Of a stretch of 64,000 nt of DNA, positions 36,641 through 47,562 are shown piece after piece. The stretch lies in contig JASSKH010000037.1 of the NCBI GenBank assembly GCA_031763025.1, positions 1,426,001 through 1,490,000 of the forward strand, in the 5' to 3' direction. Origin of the DNA: Macrocystis pyrifera. Taxonomy: Eukaryota; Sar; Phaeophyceae; Laminariales; Laminariaceae. Position 1 is the first letter of the stretch, and each line of letters opens with the position of its first letter. The notes under the pieces were generated by a model that saw nothing but the letters and a program-made list of their open reading frames with translations, was not told where the DNA came from and did not search any database. A program made the position numbers and the translations under genes.

Positions 36641-37403
36641 TCGTTAATACGGGCCGTAAGGCCGTTTCCTATACGGTTCAATTTTTGAGCTTCAGATTTT
36701 GACCCGATCGTATTTTTAGATGGCAAATCGAAACAGTCGTTCTATGCGGAAAAATCAGATTTCTTACGCGTGCTGAGATTCGACCAAACGCCAAGACCAA
36801 CTGCTTTTGTTGTGGTCTGGCGCCGCGAAGAGACGCGCTGGGTGCGCTGCCCTGTGCGTAGGACCCAAGCGTCCGAGCCAAGGCTGACTGCCTGCGATGG
36901 TCTGGCGGCGGAGAGACGTGGCGCGTGCGCTAGAGTCAAGCTATCTTGGTATTTTGCGTTTCGAAATGTGTCTTGAGTGTTGCTGCAGCAGTGTAGTCTA
37001 CGAGTACGTACCCATGGAGAAGTGTGCACCGAGTGCGCTTGTCTTGGTCTCTAGGCCCGAGCCCGCGCCACCCGACTGTAGTCTGGCCACGGAGGGACGC
37101 GCCGCCTGCCGACCGCGCGTCGGGCGCGAAGCAACGTCGCTATACAGCTGTGTCACCATCGAACTCGTCGATCGTTCTGCTGCTGTTTGCTGTCGTGGAT
37201 AACATCTTGAATTTAGAGATCATGCCATTTTTCGATTTGAAAATCTGATGGCCCAAAATCCGACGACTTGGGTCATCGGATTCTCAAATCGAAAAAATTC
37301 CGGTCGGATTTTGCATAATTGGAGTGCATAAGCAGGGTCATTGGTTTTTGACATCGAAAAATATTAATCTGAAGCTCGAAATCGAACCGCATAGGAAACA
37401 GCC
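36641..37403. mobile_element. Inverted-repeat DNA element, about 0.76 kb
   Basis: Arms at 36661-36700 (GCCGTTTCCTATACGGTTCA on) and 37366-37403 (its complement, ending AGGAAACAGCC) are inverted copies with few differences. A second hairpin sits inside at about 37225-37305 (TTTTTCGATTTGA against TCAAATCGAAAAA). The left edge carries TCGTTAATACGGGCC, the motif shared with foldback family C. No transposase is recognised; the open frames inside are GC-rich but without a family. Confidence 0.65.
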
Positions 37404-37568
37404 TAGGTGCTCTGGGATTTACGAAAAAAAACGAAATGTGACAACGAAGGTATCGGGATCTCAACTTCTATTTTTATTTTATTTGGCCAATAAAACTCAC
37501 GTGCTCTTTAGTTCCGCTCTTCGTTTATTTATTTCGTTTGTTTTTTCCTCGTTAGGACCGGCCCTAAA

Positions 37569-38183
37569 AGGCTGACTCTTATGGGAGCCGAAACCGGAAA
37601 GCAGTACAAGATCTCCCCTTTATGGTGTTGAAACGCACAAGGCCGATGGGAGATATTATTTCGTATGCCGCAGGAGGAAAAAGCTGCGCTTTCAACACAC
37701 AACACCTACCACCGCCGATGATTCCTCGCCTCACAGGGCACGAGATGACGCCAGAACCTTCGAGGCTGGTACGATGCTCCACCGCTCTGAAAGTGCTCGC
37801 TACCAAGTTTGAGGGTCGTTGATGCTATGTGGCCGGAGTTCTCGCTCGAGACGTGAGAGCCTGACCCATTTCTGGCCGGTTTTTCTTCAGACGGAAATGA
37901 GACAACTCCGGCCACACAGCATCAACGACCCTCAAACTTAGCAGCGAGCACTCTCAGAGAAGTAAGGCGTACCGCCTCGAAAGTTTGGCGTCATCTCGTG
38001 CCCTGTGAGGCGAGGAATCATCGGCGGTGGTAGGTGTTGTGTGTAAAGCACAGCTTTTTATGTTTGGGCAATTATCGGCAATGACTCATGTCTGCGGACG
38101 GCACCACCCTGGGGTTTCTACGCGATGAAGGGAAAATCCTGTTTTGTTTTCCGGTTTCGGCTGCCCATGATAAGATTCAGCCT
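37569..38183. mobile_element. Foldback element with arms of about 275 bp
   Basis: Left arm 37569-37845 and right arm 37904-38183 are inverted copies. The outer ends are GGCTGACTCTTATGGGAGCC and the mirrored GGCTGCCCATGATAAGATTC. The inner blocks CACCTACCACCGCCGATGAT, CACAGGGCACGAGATGACGC and TTTGAGGGTCGTTGATGC match almost exactly. The loop is about 60 bp. In the middle the two arms differ by a replaced segment. It is non-coding, and the near-identity of the inner arm suggests a fairly recent copy or gene conversion. Confidence 0.85.
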
Positions 38184-38282
38184 ACAAGCAAGAAGAAACT
38201 ACCTGGCACAGCAGCAGTACCGGCGACACAATCCTGAGGGTCAACAGGAGGACACTCAGAACGAGTACGTATTAATAGCAAC

Positions 38283-38392
38283 TATTACGGGGGTCCATAG
38301 TTAATAGGACCTACGGTATACATAAAAACCTATATATTTACCTATTTTTAATAACAATATTTGGTCCTATTTACTAGGGTCCCCCGTAAATA
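38283..38392 (-). mobile_element. MITE family A, copy 4
   Basis: Inverted ends TTACGGGGGTCCATAG / CTAGGGTCCCCCGTAA; the interior reads in reverse relative to copies 1-3 (ATAACAATATTTGG). It lies 100 bp right of the foldback element. Confidence 0.9.
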
Positions 38393-41300
38393 GGGCAGCA
38401 GGGAAGGGCAGGGAAGGAAGGGTGCCCAAAACGTCCCTTCGTGGGTCGTCATGGGGGCACAGGCAAGGAAGGACATACCAGAACCTGGTTTGCGTATGAA
38501 CACGCCCATTGCATTTTATCTGACACGGGGACGGCATTGAACAGCAAAGTTCGTCCGTCATGGGCTCAACAGCAATCTTCTCGGGACGCTGCTGCTCGAA
38601 TCTCCAAACTCTAAATCGGACGAAAACCCAGCCGAACAGTTCCCAGGACGAGCTTTTTTCGCGTGTTTTTTTTCTTGTTCTACTGCTGTACTAGCTTGTG
38701 GCATGCATACATACGAGCGGACTGAACTCGATAGTATACGACAGAGTTACATGTAGTACGTAGCGTTTGGACACTGCTGTTATTGAACTTGTTTTGTCCG
38801 CAAAGCAACATGAGCTCAAACCAACAAGCGAGTGGAGAACAGCGGTCATCCGAGCACTGCCGACTTCGCCCCCTGTACATGCCATACACCAGCAGGAGCT
38901 GGGTAGGCGGGAAGCAGAACAAGCCGCCAAGATCTGGAGCTGTAACACACAAGTTGGAAGAAGGACTCGACTTTTGCCATGGACTTGACTTTGACTTCGT
39001 TGACATGTTGACTTTGAAATAGAGTTTTTTTACTCATGGCAGAAGACGGAAATGAAACTACTAGCAGTATGTCATAGCCCACCTTGTAGATCTCTTCTTT
39101 CGATGCCTCTCATCTCGCGCTGAGCTCTGCCATGAAGGCTGGAGAAGAAAGGGATATCGCTTGTGTGGGGCACTTCGTACGAAACTGAGCTCATCGTGGT
39201 CGGCTGTACCCTGCTGTGGCTGTGCAGTGTGTTTCGCGTTATTGTGATCCTGTGCCAAAGGTTAAACGATCACGATTCTTCCACGATGTAGGAACGTAAA
39301 GGGTTGGAAGGCTTTTTCACTTCTGTAACCGAACCGGCGAGAAAAAATAAAAAATTGTAATTTACGAGTACAAGGAGCACTCGACGACCCACGAGTAGTA
39401 AGTAGCAGGGTACGCGATGACGGTATTGTGCGTCGTGCCGGAGAGATACTAATATTTTCCGGCGTGTAACATAAGCAGGCAGATGTCAAAGTGCAGCCGA
39501 TTCCCTGATAAACCTAGCCGTCTGCCAGAAGAAAATCACCCAGAGGGAAAACTAAAATTACTGTTGTTGTGTCCTGTTAATCCCTTTTTCCTTTCCAGCT
39601 TCCCACTGCACTGCCGATGGTACAGCCGTATTATATCAGGTACGGTAACCGCTCATACAGCAACGCATGTCCTAAATCGAGCGCACGGGGGGCATGACAT
39701 GTCTCTATTCACCTATTCAGTGAGAGAGGTGAAGCAGAAAGCGAAACGTATCATAGCAGGTACAGCAGAATGATACAACAAGCCAAGCACACGTAACCTT
39801 CGAAAACGGCAACGAATCGGGGCGAAACGGGGGCATCAGTGAACAATGAAAGGCACGGGATAGTAAAACAGTTGTCTTCCTCGGTAATGACTCCGAGAAC
39901 AGGTGAAAAAATGAGTCGATACCCGCTCCTCCTTCTTGGTGACCTCGCCGGTTACCACTAACCCCTGTTCAATAGGAAAAGTGATAGCATTTTACTTAAA
40001 CAGTTTCGCGTTTCTACGCGTTCCAGAATCAACACAGGAATAGGCGAGTAGGGAGATGATGCGAGTGAGCCGGGGGACGCGCGTGGGCAAAGGGGCGCGG
40101 ACAAAGGGGGGCAATTGAGCGCGGATATGGGGGGAGCTGGTGGAGCGGTAGGTGCACTGTAGCACCGGTACGAGACCTGCGACTAGACAGAGAGCAAGGA
40201 GTCGACGGTGACATCACAGTAGAGCCACGGCGGTTAGGTACGCGAGCAACGGGTGAGACTGAAGCAAGGTACGAAACGTACGTGGAGGGGGCGCCGCCCG
40301 CAAATTCAGAAGACCTCACGTGGGGAGTGCTATGGACAATGGAGAGGGGCAACCAAGGATAGACTATGGGGGCGTGGGTGATAATGAGCAGGCTGGCGCT
40401 AACGCGCTTGCTTACCGACACTGGGGATGCCGGGGCTTTTCACAAAGAGAGCGGACGGTGACTACGGTACAGTAGTACGCCAAATGAACTACATTGTATC
40501 CAGAGGGGAATATGGTGTTCTTCCAGGGGGGGGTGGAGTGCTAGACGTGAGAGAGGGACGGGAGGTGGCCAGATCAGACTTTCTAAAGTAGTTCCAATGT
40601 CCTAGATAAAGCAATCAGGGTAGAGGAGGTGCTCCTGAGGACCACGGGGGGGTGGGGACAGGAAGGGGAGAGGTATCGACACGGAGGGACAGAGGCGGAG
40701 CATGGTAGACGGAGCCAATAAATGATGCTCCGTACCAAGGACCGAAGTATTGGCATGTGAAGGTTGCAGGGGTGGAAGAGCGCAGAATATTAAAACAGCG
40801 AAGGACAACAAAAACACGACGGTTTATGATTGGGAGTGTAGGCCACCGGTCATAGTTGCTGTTTAAGTGGTTTAATTTCGAACTATTGATAGGGGTGGGC
40901 ATTCAGAGAGGGGCGGGAGGGAGAGAGAGGGTATGCGACCCTCTCCCCCATCCCTCCATTCGGGCAAGGGTTTGATTTCTCGAGAAAATTGAAGCAAGCA
41001 GTAGTTTGTGCTCCTTGACACGCAGGGACGTCTACGTGTTGGTTGTCGATAAGAGGATGATCGTAAAATATTCTGTTTCGGTCTATCCGTGCTGCCTCAG
41101 GGGGGTCATCTTGGCCACCCGGGTGGAGCATGTATAGTACGCCACGCGTCCCCGCTATTCAAAATACTCGTGCAACGACACCAAGCGTCGTCAAACGCAT
41201 CACATATCTCCACTACCTCTTTTTCGCATGCTTGAACTCGCTGCGCACGTCGTTTTCGGCTTTTCTTTGTGGCGCGCGTGTTATGGCCATTCACTCCGCG

Positions 41301-42006
41301 CAAGCTTTACCACCCTCCCGGTGGAATAATCCGAACAACCTGGCATTCCACAAAGATTACCGTCTTTGAGGTACTACCGCTGCATTCACTACTGGCACCA
41401 CCTGCGAGGCGATAAAGGCACAGCAGTGCACGCCAGGAGGATACCCCCTCGCAACATGATGCTTCCCAACGTTATGCCACACACCGTTCAGAGGGAGACT
41501 ACACACCTTGTGTCTAACTAACCTTACATCTAAACCTCGTAATGGAGAAAAAAACATCGATTGGGGAAGCCGTACAAACAGGATTATCGCTGTCACTCTA
41601 CGCGCCACGCACAAAAAAGGACCAACACCCCGACAAACAGGGGGAATCGTCCGCCAGCGCAGATGCACAAATCGTTTGTACTACTCGTACGTACGTACGT
41701 GCGTGCGTGCGTGCGTACGTCGTCTTAGACTCCTCACCCTCCGACGCGTATATCTTTGTCTGTTCGCTTCCTTTGCTTTACCAGCGGCACAAATAGTTTC
41801 CGCCCAAAAATTCAGGTCCCTGGCCAATTCAATGCACCCGCCGCAGTCTGCCCATCAAAGAGCCTTTCCGGCTACTGCCAAGCGAATCGTTCCGTAGGGT
41901 AATAGGTAAAAGGACCACACAATACCATCAGTGCACCTACGAAGCATAGGTGCGATTGCCGAAAGACCACAGACTACGTTCGGGCCTGATGCCGCCGATC
42001 GACTAT
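38393..42006. other. No gene recognised; GTAC/GTGC run at 41684-41722
   Basis: No exon with a family or coherent splice structure was found. There is a tetranucleotide run of GTAC and GTGC units at 41684-41722. Open frames up to about 130 codons (40029-40421 minus, 41508-41897 plus) look like chance. Confidence 0.45.
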
Positions 42007-45000
42007 CTATCTACCACCCTTCGTCAGTTCGCTTCGCTCCATGCTCTTGATTTCTTCTCTTGGTGCTTCCGGCGACGCTCGTCTCTGATTCTGCATGAGC
42101 AGGCCACTACGAACACCGTCGATCCCGCTAGCTGAGCGACCCTGCTCGTTCTGAACGGCATAATTCGAGAACGATGCAGTGGCACCAAACCCTCGTGAAG
42201 GAGGAGGGGGGGCACCACCCGCTTCGATGCTAAGCTCCGCTGGGCCAAGGAGCGGCGAAACCCGGGTCCCAAGGTCCGTGTCTTGTTCCGTCAAACCCTG
42301 CGAGACACGGTGCGTGTGTTTGGTTTCTGGGCTGTCTCGTTGCTGAGGGGGACCTGATTCAAGTAGATGCCTTTGCGGTTTATAGGGCCAATACGTGGCC
42401 CTGATGAGTGTCCGCGTAAAACTGCACTCACACTTCGATGGACAAACTATATACTTGGAAGTAGCATGGGGTATTTTTTTGCAAGTTCCCCCGAAACGAC
42501 AAAGGTACAAAACGATAAAGGTACGAAACGATAAAAATACGAAACGATAAAAATACGAAACGATGAAGGTACGAAACACAATCATGGGTGAACCAATCGC
42601 TTGCGGCGACGCGACGATTGGCCATCTACCATATACCCCACCTCGAACCGCCAAGATTAATTTGTTTTTCACCATGTTTTCAATGCAACTTGGACGGAGT
42701 CCCAGCCTTATCCTAGAGCGTATATTTTCCCGACTACTTCGTTAGAAATTTCGGGCTATCGCACCTTCAGCCGAAGGTCCGCCCTTCTTGCCTCAGCCTC
42801 CTCCTGCCGAGACCGAAACCGCTCCTGCCGCTGCCTTTTCATCGCCTCCAGCTGGGCAATACTGCCTCTGTCGTCGAAAATAGAACTCGTGACTCGTCGG
42901 AGGGTGCCCTCGCCATCGAAAAAGAACGAATCTGGGCTGGAAATTTCGTCGATAATGGACTGGAGGCCTTTCGCCTGTATTGAAAAAAAAAAAAGTCGGC
43001 ACGCTAGTTACTGATGTGGCAGGCAAAGTGATGGCAGCCGCGCAGGAATGCTGTGGCAAAACATGCAGAAGAAGCCACAGTTACTGCAAAGCTTGACGCA
43101 GCACAACGTCCATTCGTATTTTCCATCCCATTTGTTTTTTTCGCCCTTTTTCCTCCTGCGCCCTCCTATATCTTAATAGTCGACCTCGGATGCGGGGTTA
43201 CAGAGTAGGCTCTTCTCCCTCCTCCTGACTACGGGTACGTGCCTTGCAATTTTATCGCGAGAAGACTTCACTCATCCTTTCCTTCCCTCGTCGACTCGAG
43301 GCGATCTTGCTCAGCGAGGACTAAGTGTTCCATGCTAGTAGGTTACACCTGCTATTACGGGGGACCATAGTAAATAGGACCTATGGTACATACAAAAACC
43401 TGTATATTCCCCTAATTTTACTGACAATATTGGGTCATATTTACTGTGGTCCCCGGTAATAGCGAACCATACTCGAGATATGGGTGCAGGGTCTACTGTA
43501 TGACCCCGGATCTGAGTTACGACTAGGAGGGAGAGAGAGAAAAAAGGAGTAAATATTATAAATGGGAAGGACAAAATTCAACAACTAGCAGAAAAGATCA
43601 TGCATCGACTTTGTGCTTTGTGATGTCGATTCCCCAGAGGTCACCTGAAACGCCATCGCTGGTCGATACCGGGCACTAAAAACGCTTCAATACATGGTCG
43701 TTTCCAAGGAGCCGTAGATCGTGCCTCGGTCTTTTGGGTATCGATATCCAAGTCAATACTTCAAATACGACTGATTGTCGGTGTTGTCGGGCAACTACGA
43801 TGATACCAATCGCTCGTTGTTAACCCTCCCAGAGCTGCACCCACGTTTTTTGGAGATTTCCGTGGCATTATTTCAACTGTGGGATAATTTGTTCAGTTCT
43901 AAACGGCTTAACGTACCAGCTTTTTGTGGCTTGCTCCGTGGATTTCGTCGGCCGTCACGAACACGTAGACCTTGCCGGTGTCTACTTGGATCGTGAAAGT
44001 CTTGCTCTTATCCGGGAGGGGCGTGGCGCGTGCCTGCATCGACTTTGTCGGGAAGTTTTGCTTCGGGTACCCCGTGTAGCAGCTCTGAGGAAACAAAAGG
44101 GAGACCGTTTTCGTGGTGGGTGCAGATGGTCGATAGTTGCCATCGCGTATGTACAACATGATACGCGATGGAAAACTAGACGGGTGGAGATTGTCTTCGT
44201 GATGCTATAGTACGCACCTGGTATGCGTTTCTTCTGCAGAAAGAAACGAATTCGCGGGTCTGGTTTCGGCAGAAAGGAGAACCAGCTTTCATGTTGTTGT
44301 GTTGTACTTTTTTGTGTGTTTTTGACGCATGTCGTGCCTTACACTCCACAGCAGCATCAACGCCATCAAACAAAACTAAATCGTACTCTTGCGAAGTCGC
44401 ACCTTGAGAGCGATGAGAGGAACACTCCCGGTTTTGACTTTTGCAACACCCCTGCTCCAGCAGAGGCAGTTCAATTTTCCGTTGGGCTTGAGGGTCACCT
44501 TAGATAAAGCTCCATCCTTTGGGCGGTAGATATGGACGACGAACCTGTCAGTAGCCAACGATGGCAAAAAAAAAGCAACACAACTCTGGCTTATGATGTA
44601 ACAACTCCGACACCCGGTGGTTGCGGAGCTCCCTCGAGAATAGTTGTATTCGGAGGCTATGCTGTTAACGAGTGACATATTTAAGGCAATCTTGTACGTA
44701 GCAATGCCTCTGACGAGTGCCTGATTTAAAGTGCATATTTAATGGACTAACTCCCCCTCCCCCAGCACGAAACCCCAGACAATATCACACGCGATTCGAA
44801 GTAGGATATAGCTCACCCTTCATGCGACTCGCCGAACTCCTCACGGCGCTTCGCGCTTTGTGTTTGATGCATGTCTGTCTGGTCGGTGAAAGCCCGACGT
44901 GTGCCGTCCCGGCATTGTATGGATGCGAGGAATTGTGGCCATAAGACTACGACCATGCATGACGCATGAATGCACTCCCCCCACAAAAATAAATGCTAAA

Positions 45001-45873
45001 AATGTTCGATTCCCGTTTGTCCATAGAGTAGGTCTCGATCCTTATTTTGACGAGAAGGCCAGAAAACATGCGCTGATTCCGTAGGAGCGAAGGACGGGAG
45101 GACTTCGACAGAGTTCGTAAGGCTACACATGCCAAACAAGACTTAACGAATTTAGCTCTCACCCGTCGTTGCGAAGCTCCCTCTTGAACAGCTTATACTC
45201 CATTTTTATCTTCATGCGAATGGTATGTTGTTCACGGATGGTAGGTAGCGACAGTCTTGTAGCGATCCCTCTGACCAGTGCCTGCACACGAACCGCCGCT
45301 CTCACCTCGCGTTCGCGACGTCTTGCAGTGATCCGTTCCTTGCGAAAATATACGACCAATCAAGCACAATAATGTTATTTATAACATTTATAGTGATATG
45401 GCCCTCAGGAACATTACCAGAAATTGCCACTTCGAAACACATGTAATCCAACCACAAGTGGAGGGCTTTCAGGTGTAGTCCACTCGGTCTTGCAACCAAA
45501 ACAAAGTGATATTGAGGCTTTTCCCAAGCGTTGCCCGTTTTGCCCATCCCTCACCAACGTTTTACCTTGGAGAGATCGAAGTCACCCTGTACCCTATTAA
45601 AACGGTGTCTGTATCATATTCGTGTGTTATGACAGTCACAAGGAGATACGGAACCAGACTCCCCTTACTAAACCGGAAACTCCGTGCACCTGGGCATTCA
45701 ACAAAAAAATGGCGATACTTGTGTGTATAGACCTTGTGTTGAACGATCATGTTATTTACCTTCAACCGCTTGCGTAGAAGCAGCACCGCAAGAGCCTGTT
45801 GAATTCGCTTCACGGCTTCAAATTCGGCGTCACTGAAGAGCTTTGGCGCCTCAGAAATACTCAAGTCATAGTT
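42007..45873 (-). CDS. IQ-motif and PH-like domain protein, six exons seen
   Basis: Six exons join in phase: 45873-45760, 45338-45163, 44544-44403, 44084-43917, 42974-42765 and 42342-42007 (stop), all with GT-AG introns. The first two give consecutive calmodulin-binding IQ-like helices (KRIQQALAVLLLRKRLK, then VRVQALVRGIATRLSLPTIR) joined by a basic helix. The next two plus the start of the fifth give a PH-like fold: FVVHIYRP, LNCLCW, SVPLIALK-SCYTGYP, KTFTIQVDTGKVYVFVTA, then the closing helix KKL-AKGLQSIIDEI. A charged coiled coil follows (LEAMKRQRQERFRSRQEEAE), then a disordered tail rich in Ser/Pro/Gln. A calcium/calmodulin-responsive membrane or cytoskeletal adaptor is an inference; I know no named family with this order. 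The upstream start is unsettled (see 46958-47169). The introns hold MITE copy 5, repeat D and a 15-bp tandem repeat. Confidence 0.8.
42500..42575 (+). repeat. 15-16-bp tandem repeat, about five units
   Basis: Units of ACGAAACGATAAAAAT and variants (GGTACGAAACGAT) repeat between exons 5 and 6 of the IQ/PH gene. The repeat explains the repetitive Phe/Arg/Tyr-rich stretch of the minus-strand open frame there, which is intronic. Confidence 0.85.
43353..43461 (-). mobile_element. MITE family A, copy 5 (in IQ/PH intron)
   Basis: Inverted ends TTACGGGGGACCATAG / CTGTGGTCCCCGGTAA flanked by TA, reverse interior. It sits inside the 942-bp intron between IQ/PH exons 4 and 5. Confidence 0.9.
44801..44982 (+). 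repeat. Dispersed repeat D, copy 2 (in IQ/PH intron)
   Basis: Same blocks and order as 23441-23630, ending in a C-rich run. It lies in the intron between IQ/PH exons 2 and 3. Confidence 0.75.
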
Positions 45874-46820
45874 CTGAGGGAAGGCGATGAGCGGCACGAC
45901 AAGCAGACCGCCGGGACGAAGGCGCCAAACACGATCGAGCAGTGGTGTAGAAAAAAAAAAAGGTCGTCAAAATAGCTCAGAGCGGGAGCATCGCCCGTCT
46001 GCAAACCATACCATACCAGTATAGAAGGCCATCTAGACTATAATGGCACTATGATCACCCGAAACCCTTACGAAACATAGCCAGTTAGTACATACCGTAG
46101 TGTAGTATGTACATATTGCATTTAGTATTTGAAGTAGTACTGCAGTATTCAGAGCCACGCGTACGTCTTGCTATTAAACGTATGAAGGAAACATCACCTA
46201 CCTGCCAATATTTATTGATGTCATCAACGCCATTTTCATGCGCTCCCTTGGGACCACCATCGCGACTTGAATGGTAATCTACCGGGCGATTGCTTGACCT
46301 ATCGATGGAACGTTAGAGGAAAGAGGGAGGTCGAGGGGGGGGGGCGTTACGGCAAAGGAAGGTGTCCCCCAACGCCTCTGAGAGGGTCTTGGCGACACGC
46401 AAGTGGATCGCTGCGTTCTGGAAACTCTCTAGCTTATAGGTATAAGAGCACGGACACACAAGGTTTGGAACCTCAAGACGCCGCTTCGAAGGTTGAACGA
46501 CAAACTGCGCTGTGAACAAACTCCAGAGATGCACGCTAATATAACACGATAGGGGTGTTATCCTATTATTTTCGGAGGCTCTTGACTCCTGACTTGAGGG
46601 GCTCTATTCTGTCTGTAAGTAACTAGTAAGCCACCCAGAACCTGACCTTGCCGAAAATTGAAACTGCAACCCGACGAACAATGCCACCGCCTACCACAAC
46701 AGTACTAAGTTTACATATGAAAGTATTTATGAGTGTTGCATTAGACACATTGCCGTAACAGCTGCCACATGACACATCTATTGTCATCGTGATATTTGAT
46801 GCCTCTGGTACTACTTATCG

Positions 46821-46935
46821 TATTACGGGGGACCATAGTGAATAGGACCACATGTTGTTATTAATAGTAAAAAAATGTAAATATATAGGTTTTTATATAT
46901 ACCATAGGTCCTATTAACTATGGACCCCCGTAATA
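46821..46935 (+). mobile_element. MITE family A, copy 6, with TTAATA micro-insertion
   Basis: Inverted ends TTACGGGGGACCATAG / CTATGGACCCCCGTAA. Against its siblings (TTGTTAGTAAAA) it reads TTGTTATTAATAGTAAAA, an extra TTAATA at a TA. It starts 22 bases inside the intron following the donor at 46958. Confidence 0.9.
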
Positions 46936-46957
46936 GTGATCTTTCTCTCTTGCTCAC

Positions 46958-47169
46958 CCGAAAATCCCTGCGAAAGCACTACCAGTCAACCCCTGGTGCT
47001 CGTTGTCGTCATCGTTGTCGTGCTGCTTGCTTGATCCCGATGATGCACCGGAATCACTGAAATCCCCCACCTGGTGCGTAACACTCGCCTCCGACCCTCC
47101 GTCATGTGAGTCGTCTCTGCCGCAACGTACATACGTCTCGATCACCGCTGTACTCGCGAACAACGCCAT
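46958..47169 (-). CDS. Candidate first exon, possibly of the IQ/PH gene
   Basis: A true ATG at 47169 opens 70 codons of acidic, Ser/Asp-rich sequence (MALFASTAVIETYVRCG, then GDFSDSGASSGSSKQHDND). It ends at a strong donor TTCGG/GTGAGC in phase 2. It is the right strand and position to start the IQ/PH gene, but the first mapped exon of that gene (45873) enters in phase 0, so at least one linking exon is needed. A stretch at 46415-46340 (NAAIHLRVAKTLSEALGD) is a possible piece. It may also be a separate gene. Confidence 0.45.
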
Positions 47170-47562
47170 CCGTGATACAAGGTTGTTGCAGCACCGCTAA
47201 TAACATAGATCCCGAAAGAAGTGTTTTCATTATTGATGCGTGGACAGCAGTGCGCGCGACACGTACGTTGACGTGCTCGCTGGCGAGGTCGGTAGTCGGT
47301 AGTCGGGAGTCAGGAGGTCGGAAGTCGGATGTCGGCCACTAAAATATTCCCATTCGAATAAATCGAGCGGTTTCATAAAAGCCATTGGTTTTCATACAAA
47401 CTCCATTTTTGAAGAGGGAGGAAACAAGGGGGGGGGGGGAGAGACGGCTTGCAGGCGGCTGCAAGCTGAATTCAATCGCTTTGTAGCTGCTTCTGCAACT
47501 CTCTAGTCGCGAACAAACGACATTACAGTAGTCTTATCACCACCTTCGACAAGACCAACGCG
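47170..47562. promoter_or_regulatory. Short divergent intergenic region, likely shared promoter
   Basis: Only 393 bp separate the ATG of the leftward candidate exon (47169) from the ATG of the rightward YEATS gene (47563). Core promoters for both would have to lie here. A G10 tract is at about 47431-47440, and AGTCGG-type short direct repeats lie at 47290-47335. No TATA box is obvious. Confidence 0.4.

Noticed and set aside
40029-40421. 130-codon minus-strand frame, Pro/Ser/His-rich
   Set aside because: No family, no splice structure; likely chance.
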